The notes under the pieces are model-generated. The model saw only the letters and a list, made by a program, of their open reading frames with translations, made no database searches and was not told the origin of the DNA. A stretch of 42,517 nucleotides of DNA from the NCBI RefSeq assembly GCF_000485595.1, contig NW_014578418.1:1-42517 (forward strand). The letters are read 5' to 3'. The translations under genes were made by a program, and so were the position numbers. Source of the DNA: Priapulus caudatus (Eukaryota > Priapulida > Priapulimorpha > Priapulimorphida > Priapulidae). This document shows, piece after piece, positions 21,555 through 30,900 of the stretch (position 1 is its first letter; each line of letters opens with the position of its first letter).

Positions 21555-22262
21555 ATTTACCGGGAATACAATGAAACAGCTCAGCTGGCATTGAGCTGCT
21601 GTTCTTTTGCAAGTTCAATGAAATATCCTATAAGAAAGTGTGCAATACACCTTCTACTTCTACGACTGTGTTGTATAAGTTTTATTATGAATTGTATTAC
21701 TTGTATATGCGTCAGTGGCTTCATGTAACGAGCGCAGCTTGCAGCGGATACATAAGCTGGGTTTTATAATAATATATGCGGAAATATACCCCTCTATTCA
21801 TGTAAATAGAAATGTTCACTAGTATACAAACAATGACGACGTAATAAATCACATATATTGAACACAGCCAACCCCCACCAACTGATGCTCCGTCGCCATA
21901 TTATTGCCGATAGCCGTAATCCTAGCCGTTCAGCTAGTTGTTGAACGTATAATTTACCAGGAATACAATGAAACAGCTGAGCTGCATTGAGCTGCTCTTC
22001 TTTGCAAGTTCAATGAAAATATCATAAAAGTGTCCAACACGTGCTACTTCTACACTGTGATGTATAAGTTTATTTATGAATTGTATTTTATTATGCAGTC
22101 AGCGGGCTTCATATAACGACGGCAGCTGCAGCGAAAGCATAAGCTGGTTTATAATAAATAATACATGCGCAAATCATATGCCTCTATTGATGTACATAGA
22201 AATGTTCACCATATACGATAACAATGACGACGTTAATAATCAACATAATAATCACATAGAGG
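21555..22262 (+). repeat. Direct repeat pair, ~310 bp each
   Basis: Unit 1 (21555 to about 21860) and unit 2 (21952 to about 22262) both start TTTACC-GGAATACAATGAAAC and run through GCATTGAGCTGCT, TTGCAAGTTCAATGAAA, CATAAGCTGG and GTTCACCATATAC-like sequence to CAATGACGACGT. Unit 1 carries more single-base insertions. They flank about 90 bp of unrelated sequence. In the left arm this sequence lies directly downstream of the exon-like segment, so it is probably the natural 3' flank, included twice. Confidence 0.75.
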
Positions 22263-22324
22263 TAGCCAGTATTGATGTAATATCTAGGCGTTGTTAATTA
22301 AGCCGTAGGAGTCGGTGCTAATAT

Positions 22325-22597
22325 TGCCGAAAGGAGGTGTTGATCCCAAGCGCTATAAGCGCAGATCTTGCGTGCAGTTCCGCGACAAGGCGCACGCGAC
22401 CGCGGGAACGTCCTACGACAGTATGCAGCGCTGGCAGCTATGGATTCGTGCGCCGGCCTATGCATTCCGCGCACGGATCCATAGCTGCCAGCGCTGCATA
22501 CTGTCGTAGGACGTTCCCGCGGTCGCGTGCGCCTTGTCGCGGAACTGCACGCAAGATCTGCGCTTATAGCGCTTGGGATCAACACCTCCTTTCGGCA
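22325..22597. repeat. Near-perfect 273-bp palindrome at the centre of the duplication
   Basis: 22325-22451 (from TTGCCGAAAGGAGGTG) is repeated in reverse complement at 22468-22597, around a loop of about 15 bases near 22460. The same ORF (start MLIPSAISADLACSS) can be read from both strands for this reason. The innermost part (GGCAGCTATGGAT-CGTGCGC and complement) is also present in the left-arm copy at 21.48-21.54 kb, so a ~25-bp hairpin exists there independently of the large duplication. Confidence 0.9.
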
Positions 22598-22716
22598 ACG
22601 CTTCTCTAGTATCCCGTCTCATCTGGCTTCCGATATTGATGCCAAGTTGAGGAAAATCGTCAATCGTCCGTACTTGTAGTGGTACTGGTACTCGCAATGG
22701 TGTTTCTCTACAATTC
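22458..22716 (-). CDS. Candidate terminal coding exon, product unknown
   Basis: On the minus strand a polypyrimidine tract and acceptor (TTTATTTTCTTTGCAG, ending at 22717) are followed by an open frame of 86 codons. It reads N-C-R-E-T-P-L-R-V-P, then IDDFPQLGINIGSQMRRDTR, EALPKGGVDPKRYKRRSCVQ, and ends LWIRARNA with TAG at 22460-22458. It enters in phase 2 (one base completes the first codon). The basic, non-repetitive composition and clean frame are unlike surrounding DNA and suggest the last exon of a host gene, with upstream exons not in the window. I do not recognise the protein. The stop lies in the loop of the ~25-bp hairpin at the centre of the palindrome. No polyadenylation site can be judged because the sequence turns back on itself. 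Confidence 0.45.
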
Positions 22717-25541
22717 CTGCAAAGAAAATAAACTTCTATGAAAAAGAGCACACTATACGTACACACTATTTATACAAATTTCGTGACACGAAAAACGTAC
22801 GACCCTTTTCAATTTGATATGTACTTTTTAGATAATACTGGAAATCGGTAACTCTTGGCAGCCTCCACATATCATTTAACAGAAAAAGTTATAAAAAATG
22901 TCAAATTCACAAGTCAAAGGTCAAATTCCCAGCCTATATATCTCTAGTGAGCAGGCAAGTAAGGAATGTCCTTATGTGCTTCGTCTATGGTTAATTCAAT
23001 GATATTATATTCCATGACCATAGGCCTACTTACAAGGTGTTCAAATGATAATAAATTGACGATGCCAATTTCTTAATACCCAGTCTAGACGTATGCAAGC
23101 CGTCACGGCAGAGGTCGATGTTCTTATGTATAATCATAGTTGTCATTGGCAAACTCTGCAAAAAGAATGTACACTTAAAACGTTAATAAAAATCATCTTA
23201 AAACCTGCAGATATATACAAGCGCATATGCTAGTGGTTTTCACTGTATTTATTTCATTATCAGGATCATGATCATACTGAAATGTTTTCATAATCTGGTG
23301 GTCAACAAGAATCGTTTCTACAATTCCTAACTTTTTACTCTTACCCTTATCCAAAAAACTAGGGCCGCGCGCCTTTCTAGTTCTAATTAAAGTGTTGATT
23401 TTCTCAGCTGTAGTTCACACGACATTATGCAGGGAAATCGAATTAGACTTCTGGGGCCGGTTTCACGAAGCGTGATTAACTCTAATTATAGTTAAATACA
23501 TAATCATGATTAACTTCCCGTAATTATGATTAGTTAATCATACTTAAAAATCACGAAGTGATTAAATTACATATTTAACTAATTAAATTTGTACCCTGCT
23601 ACCGATTCAATTGCCCTGCAAATAGCATCGATATGCTTACCACCCTCATATTTTAACACTTCCATATTGCTTTTTTTTTCACTGGGTCTGTGCATGAACC
23701 TACCTTTGTACAATCCTCTTCCATCACGATGAGCGTCAATGCGGTAGATTGGAATTTGGTTTTCACGATGCCGGCTTTATTTGACGAGACTATGCATCTC
23801 TATATCAGCTTGTTGGGTATTGCCGACGTGAGCGCACAACACCGTTCCGTCACGCCATGCTGGCTGTCACACATGGCTGCTCCACAGCCCTCTACGATGT
23901 TCGCGTGCTGCAGCCTCAGGTCTGCACCACGTACATAAAGGGCCTTCGTCGCTCCACTCATGGCCCACTCCATCTCGTAGGGTATCAATTGTGCTACGCA
24001 ATCTTGTATCATGTCTCTCTGGTTGAAATGACATAACACTTACAACTTAATTATTAGGCAGATATTATTAAAATATAGGATTCCAGTGCAAGTAGATAGT
24101 TAATGGTTAACAAACAGCTGAATTTCTGTTAACAAAAAGTGAAATTCTTTCTTATTCAACTCCAGAATAAGGTAAAATAGTTCCCTCATAGTTGGGTTAT
24201 ATATAGGGTCAAAGTGTCGGGAAGGGTTAGGGTTAGCGAGTGGTAATATTAAAGTGTAGAAATGGATAGCAGGGCATGAAAATCTGATTTTTTGGCACAG
24301 CACTCCTCATAAATTTTTATTATTTTTCAAAACTAAAGATAAGAGAAAGATATCTGGTCACATATTGGGAACTACTTTACCCCATAGTGGTGTTGAGCCA
24401 CATTTTCTAATGTATTATTAAAGTTGTAAATAGGAGGTTAAAGTAGGAATAGCACAGAAATGTCTCGGTGTTGATGAATTTGAGGCAATAATCCATTTAG
24501 TGGCTATCACTGGCTGGATTTAGCACTATATACAATGTAAAACATTATTATTTTGCAATCTTTTGCACTTCTAGTCTGATTAACCAAATATTATACACAC
24601 ATATATATATATATATATACATGATTATATGTAGCACCACTACGCGAACTTTAAAAAGTGGCAGCCAAAAAATTTAATAACCTGTTGTGGGGTGGGGCAT
24701 TGATTATAAATAAAACTTATTCGAAATAAAGATAATGCAATCTTTATTCATCGACATTATTGTTCTTATTATCTGAAAAGCCTCATCCCGAACACAGACG
24801 TACTGGACCCATTCCCTAAAAATAACAATTTGAAAAATTAAGAGTCATTTAGCTATATGAAGCTTTTTATAGCCAATTACAAAGCTCTCGTACACCAAGA
24901 AACCATTTTCAATTTTACATATGGACATAACTTATGTGGTACCAGCGCAATTTATATATATATGTAACGTTTTTCCCCGTTACGTGGGACTCTCCCACTG
25001 TTCGACCACTGGATTGTACACGTCGCACAAGAACAAACAACACAACTCAAAAATGACAGTGTTTACGCCGGGAATAGGTCCGGGGCTTTTATTCCGCTCT
25101 GGTCAACCGACCAGAGTGGGCATAAAACGGTACAATATTCCTCGCAGCGTAAGGCCCGAGTATAGCTGACAAGATACAACGAGGCGCTAGGCCTTACCAA
25201 AACGATCCTCTGTAGAGAGCGGCCAAGTCCGTGCAGAGATCGCTGGTGATTGCTTCGTGCTGTATCTTGCGTTGTGCTTCCTCTCCGACGGATTCGCTCC
25301 TGGTGATTGTCTGCCTGGTTCACGGGCAGCCTGCCGGTGAACTGAACTGACTGCGCTGGACTGACTGAACTGAACTGAACTCAACGCCACTGAGCTCAAC
25401 TCAACTGAACTGCTGAACTGCCGGTGCTCTGGGGAGCACGGTATTTATACGGCTCAGAGCAGGCACGTCACGCACACACGTGACACGCACGTCGGCTTCA
25501 GCCGTGTCACGTAAGTCAGCTTCAGACGTGACCCGCACGCT
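22461..25541 (-). repeat. Right arm of large inverted duplication
   Basis: Reverse-complement counterpart of 18207-21540, about 3.1 kb against 3.3 kb. The pairing ends at about 25541, within the LTR upstream of its TATA box, where the sequence changes to ATTTTAACATGCTCCAG. The arm is largely non-coding apart from the exon at its inner end and the LTR piece at its outer end. Confidence 0.85.
24963..25541 (-). mobile_element. 5'-truncated copy of the solo LTR
   Basis: Minus-strand LTR ending CGTTACA at 24963, with a TATA box (GTATAAATACCG, about 25440-25451) and an ATAAAAGCCCCGG polyadenylation region near 25.09 kb. It corresponds to the promoter-proximal U3, R and U5 of the LTR at 17928-18834. 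The U3 repeats upstream are missing because the inverted duplication stops here. The AT repeat next to the end (TATATATATA) is also retained. Confidence 0.7.
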
Positions 25542-25671
25542 GATTTTAACATGCTCCAGTATGTGTATAACTCTAGTCATCAACAATCAGAACAGATAAT
25601 CACGATTAACCACGATAAATATCAGCATTTTCTTATAACTTGGAAATGTCTGCGCCACGATGGCGATTTCG

Positions 25672-26216
25672 GCAACATGGGGGTGGGGGTAGCAATGTCA
25701 CCATTACTCAGTCCATATTTATAAGTAAGACCTCATTTTTGCTATGTAGTGACTGCAATGAATGGGGAAAACGTTGATATATTGCATGATGTGATAGCAT
25801 CATCCCTTTTTGATTACCAGTGAAGTAAAGACGAAAATATGAACAAATTATTAAAATCGGGGCGCTATTTTGGGATTTAAATAATTATAAATCATTTTTG
25901 AATGTTCTTTAAACATATTTCTTTATCTAATTAGGTCAAGACATGTCTAATGTTGGTCTGGAATGCATGTGATGACGGCCATCGTCACCTACAATTGATT
26001 TTAAACAAAAATGTATATTTGTCATATTTTTGCTATAAAACAGGGGGATGCATGTACAAAATTGGCCACAATTATTTTTCGCAAAGCTTCCGACAGAGCA
26101 GACCTCTCAATTGTCTCACCTTAATGTCCAAACTAATAGAAAAAAACACATTTAAAAAGTATATCGCGCCGTGTCATGTCCTTTCCAATTTTGGGGGTCT
26201 GGATCCCCGACTATTA
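25672..26216 (+). repeat. Inverted copy of MULE 5' terminal/leader repeat
   Basis: Counterpart of 10300-10847 in the opposite orientation, including the GTCTGGATCCCCGACTA that encodes the start of the other MULE. The match stops at about 26216, after which the 3' end of the GATA-finger ORF begins on the minus strand. If these are terminal inverted repeats, this is the far (right) end of a MULE whose second gene ends beside it. Confidence 0.7.
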
Positions 26217-27216
26217 CCATATATTCCATTTTGTAAGATCAGTACTAAGTAATACAAGTTTTAGTGACCAAGAGCACATAAAATGTGGATGAATGTGTTT
26301 TTTAGGTACAAATTTTTGCATCAAATTAATGGGACGGTCGCGATTATTCTTCAACTTGTAGTTATAGCAGTTAGAACAAAGTGTACAACCATCAGCATTT
26401 TTTCGCCACTTGGAAGACGTTGTTGAGCAATGGACACATTCCTTTTGATCCAAGATAACATCAGCTTTGCATGATGGAGAATTAGTGGTATCAGTAGATA
26501 GATTCAAATTTGAAAGATTTTCTCCACAAATAGATTTACAAGTAGTTGACTTAGAAGAACATTTAATAAGCATCACAGCTGCTACAAATTGAGAAGCATC
26601 TTTTGACAGTGGATCTATAAATTCAAATTGATTGTCTAGCCGATGAGTTTGCCAATTGTCTTTCAAAGTAATAGAATGCTTTCATGGTAGTTTGGTTCCC
26701 TACAAATACTGGACGCACATTTTTGTAGAGACGGACAGTTTTCGTGAAATCAAAGCTAAATTTATCAAAATAGTATTTTGTTTCAGGACCAGTCACGACA
26801 TCACCAATTTCAACCCAGTCACCATTAGGAAATGGATTGGGAAGATCAAGAAACTTTCTTATAGCATCAATGGCTTGTTCATCATTTTTTACCAATTTTA
26901 GAGCAAGGAAAACGTTTATATTTTGTCTGACCATAAGTACTGCAAGTTCAAGGAAGTGCTTTCCTTCTCTTACGTGGTGGGAGAATTTAGTTTTATATCT
27001 ATTCATATTCGTTGGGAAATTAGGATCAGTCTGAGAAGAGGAAACACTATCGGGATAGGGGTCATCAGACACCGTAGTAGATGATAGAGAGAACCTAGGA
27101 TCAGACTGAGAAGAGGAAACACCATCGAGATGGGGATCATCAGACACCGTAGTAGATGAATTGTTTGGCAGAGGAAATTTAGGTATTACTTGTTGCGAAA
27201 TACAAATAATGTCCAC
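26214..27216 (-). pseudogene. ORF pair with GATA-like zinc finger and 25-residue repeats
   Basis: The upstream ORF (27216-26623, 197 aa) begins with two 25-residue repeats (STTVSDDPHLDGVSSSQSDP and STTVSDDPYPDSVSSSQTDP) and continues into a block with FSHHVREGKHFLELAVLMV and DWVEIGDVVTGPETKYYFDK. A one-base shift at about 26.65 kb carries it into the second ORF (26666-26214), which has ECVHCSTTSSKWRKNADG and then CTLCSNCYNYKLKNNRDRP. That is a C-x2-C-x16-C-x2-C finger with the W-R and L-C-x-x-C pattern of GATA factors, one residue shorter in the loop than the usual 17. The true start may lie upstream. It may be one gene with a sequencing error, or decayed. Its 3' end abuts the MULE terminal repeat, which suggests a MULE-carried second gene. 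Confidence 0.6.
26994..27146 (-). repeat. Two tandem 75-bp coding repeats
   Basis: GATCAGTCTGAGAAGAGGAA...CATCAGACACCGTAGTAGATG occurs twice, 75 bp apart, and encodes the two 25-residue Ser/Asp-rich repeats of the GATA-finger ORF. The length, a multiple of three, keeps the frame. Confidence 0.85.
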
Positions 27217-27721
27217 ATTGAAAGAATAAAACTCCGTAAACTTGAATAAAATTTCTTATTATTTTTCAATCGTGTTTGACATTAATGACGTTTTCCACTA
27301 GCCTGGTTACATCAAAAAGGCGAATCGGGAAAACCGGAGCGCACAAGGGGTAACATATAAAATGCGAACCGGAACGATTATGAAGGTGGTACGCCGTAAC
27401 ATCCCAGGGGACATCAACGTGACAGGCATGTCGTTAGAGTGAACGCACTGAAAGTCCAAGTGGGTGTCTAAACACAGAACGATTTTTCGACAACAAAGTT
27501 TTAAAGTTAACTCGATAACTGAAACGCGGAACAATGATCAACTTGATCAACAACAAAGTTCGAAGTCCAGTGTCCTCAACAGGGACGCGCTGAGTGTAGT
27601 CATTCTGAACACATAGCGAACACAGAGAGTCCAAATTCTGAACACAACTAAACACATGAGTGTCTGAACACACAAAAGTCTCTAAAGTCTCGATCTGAAG
27701 ACATCATAGGTTGTCCTGAGG
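27217..27721 (-). other. Probable 3' end of a BEL/Pao remnant, LTR start near 27401
   Basis: Directly downstream of the BEL integrase tail. On the minus strand GTCCCCTGGGA (27412-27402) could be a polypurine tract, followed by TGTTACGGCGTACCACC, a plausible LTR start. The sequence in between is rich in GTGTTCAGA/TTTAGACAC-like short repeats (27.45-27.70 kb). No matching LTR end was found. Confidence 0.35.
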
Positions 27722-27988
27722 TTACACATCCAGACGTTCGTCCTTCTTCATGAGGAGAATCAGCTTGACGATTGAACGCTTGTAGATGCTCCCATCACTG
27801 TACTTGACGCTGACGACGCGTACAAAGTCGTCGTCTCCAACGAAGGCCTCTGTGACTTCGGCCATTTTCCACAGGCCGCGTTTGGCGTTGTCATCCACGA
27901 CAAGAACGACATCTCCCACAGCAACGTTGTCTCGGTCTTTAACCCACTTCTGACGGGGAGATAGCTTGTGGAGCTGCATGGGTTTTCA
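27722..27988 (-). pseudogene. BEL/Pao integrase C-terminal domain (DUF5641) fragment
   Basis: In BEL/Pao polyproteins this small beta-rich domain closes the integrase. The reading LHKLSPRQKWVKDRDNVAVG, then DVVLVVDDNAKRGLWKMAEV and IYKRSIVKLILL, fits it closely. The intact element at 36.9 kb has the same blocks (KVGDIVLVADSSTPRNLWPL). Only about 85 codons remain, and everything upstream is replaced by the MULE gene, whose last ~15 codons overlap this fragment in another frame. The fragment therefore marks a junction between the two elements at about 27975-27990. Confidence 0.8.
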
Positions 27989-30900
27989 AACCGTTGAACT
28001 GTCTGATGTACGTCTGAATGGGACCCATCATCTCCTCAGGATCACGCTCGACCATATCCTTTAATTTCTCAGCAGTTGCTTGGATCCCTTCCAATACTGC
28101 TTCAATGTCAGTATTTGACTGCCCCCTATCATCAACATCCATAACCTTGGATTGACAGGCTCCACCATGCTTCTTGTCGTACATATTTTGCAACATCCTT
28201 TGCGCATTGAGGGATTCGATAGTGCTACTCCTTGTGGCTGTGTCTACAATAACATGACCAGGAAAGTCCATGGTTAGTTCGATATTGTCATGCTCACTTT
28301 GATTCTCGGTAGTATTTGGCCTACAGCCAGCTCCTAAAGGACGAAACCAGTCACTTGGCACATGTTCATCATCTAATCCTGATGCCAAATAAAACAGATG
28401 GTGTCTCATCTTCTCATCTGTGAGAGGGAAAAAATTGTACGACTTTACGTGACAATGCTTCATTATGGCGTATTGATGCTTACACGGGGCACCATTTAGG
28501 CCCACAGCACATGTACACATCCCATGCACCATATCAACGTCATAGATGTGATTGGCTTTCGACTCACTTTGCACTTGGTACAGCTCTGCTGTATCACTGA
28601 CACGGGAGATCATCTGAGGAGTAATTTTACCCTTGTCTGGAAGGTATCGTTTTGACAACATCACATCCAATCTCCCATTTGCAAGATCAGTCAGTCTCCG
28701 TTCATAATAACCTGTCATCCGAACGAGGATGAAATCAAGAAGTTGGACAGGACTGTAAGCACGAACCTGTTCGAAAATCTGATCTTTCAATATGCGCATC
28801 GCTGCCTCCACATAGTTATTAGTGTTGTTTCCTCTCACTGGCAGGTCGTTGCGAAGACAAATTGCCCACTCTGTACGCCTACTGTACAGTTTCCCTACAT
28901 GAGCGAGGTAGTTGTACCGAGAGGCAGCTTCATTAACGCAAAATGCAGCATATGACTCCTCCAATTCTGCTTCAGACTTAGTATACATCATCTCTTTCAC
29001 AAGCCCCAACAAATGGGGACGATCTTCACATTTGATGGCATGTTTAGCATCCCATAAATATCGCCACATTGCTTGTAGCACGTGGAAGATACACAGTAGG
29101 CATGTGGCTTCTGGGAATTCTGTTTTGAGGCTCTGTTGCTCAGCGTCGCAGTCATCGGTCATAAAAACTGCAGGTCCATGTTGACCACGACCATAGAACG
29201 CATCTGATGGAAGAAGTTCCTTGTAGAGATGAAGGGCAGAAGTGATTGTCTCCTTTGCCTCTGATGTGGTAATGAGGCAACCCACAGGTAAGCCTCCAGC
29301 CACACTGTGAGTTAAAAGGAGGAAGATACGGCAGTCATACCTATCCATGCCACCGGATGAATCTACAAAAATCAGTTCTGCACTTCTTGGATGTTTGGAG
29401 AGTATGCGACGCATCAGAGGAGTGCAGATGGCGATTGTAACCTTGCTGTTGTGTGTTGACATCTTGGCACACTCCAGCCCTTGCTCTTTGTTGTATGCTT
29501 TGATGGCACTGTCTAGGTCCAGCAACATCTGCTCTCCAGAAGCAGCACCATAGGCTTGTTCATAAATCTTCTTGTATAACCTGAAAAATAAGGAAAATAT
29601 AATGATAATAATTAAAGATTGAAACATCTGCAAATTAGGTGAATGTACCCCTACACCTCCATTATGGCTCTGTCTATATAAAACAGGTTAATATATTATT
29701 TTGCAGCTGGCATTTCTTGTGTTCATGGAACCAAAATTTTAACAGGTTTATTAATTCTAATATTGTGCATCAGATTGTGACCTTTATGACCTATGTGACC
29801 TATGAACCCAGACATCAGGAACCTATAAAGTTCATAGTAGTTCATTGGTGATGCAGGCTGGTTCCATTTTTGAAGATCACCCCTATATATCCTTAACAAG
29901 ATATTACGGAAAGACCTAGATATATACCTTAGATGATAACCTAATGGTGCTAACTGACTGATGCACCTCTATCATCTTGTTTTATATTATCAGCTTATGA
30001 AGTACTATTTATTTGATGGATTCACCTGTTATATAGTACCAGTAAAACGTCTTACAAATATTTCTCAATTTCCGTATATATATGATGCCCCCATTTCTAA
30101 ATGGGCTTTCACAGTTATGATTGTTCAGGACATGATATACATCAGTTTTTATTTCATTTCTACAGTTACTTTCAGTTTCTTATTCTATAGTTTCTCACAG
30201 TATGAAGCAAATTTCTACTTTATGTCCGACTGATTAAACCTTTTAAATTTAAAAAATTACAAGGCCCAGGGTTATAGTGCAATACTTGGTATATCTGACA
30301 GTTTAAATGTGGGGGCCGCAGTTTTGGCTCTTACCATATGTTTTTTAGTGGAAGGGTTTGCATGATGTTTACTGTATATACTAAAAGAGATGCATCCATC
30401 ATTGCAAACAAAATGTGTACTTCTCCAAATTGAATTATTACCTGTGGCAGAAGTACAAGTCAGGACAGTTTGCTCTGTCAGCTGTTTCAATGACGTATTC
30501 AGGTCCAAACTCAACTTGAAGGTTCAGCTTGTGTGTATTGAGGGCTGAAGATGGGGAATGACCTCTGGAGAACAAGTCTTTAAAGATTTCGATGGTTTCT
30601 TGGGATACATCGTGGTGTTTAACAGCATCTGCAGAAACCACAGCATGATTATGCGTGTAGTTGATTCCCACTTTCAATGCAAACTTGGGAAGATGCGCAT
30701 CTTTAACCATGGCCCTAACAGAGAACAAAGAAAAACAATGCAGACAAATACACCAATTAGTTGTGGATAGTGGTGAGCATGCATCAGCATCTTCTACCAA
30801 TCTTCTCTCGCTGAGATAGATGATATTTTTGTTTTTCCATAATAATCAACAATATGTCAACATTGATAAAAAAGATTGAATGACTTTTAAATGTACAGTT

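Noticed and set aside
22298-22609. Matching ORFs of 90 and 95 codons on opposite strands (MLIPSAISADLACSS)
   Set aside because: They are the antisense of the exon-like segment, read twice because of the palindrome. Not separate genes.
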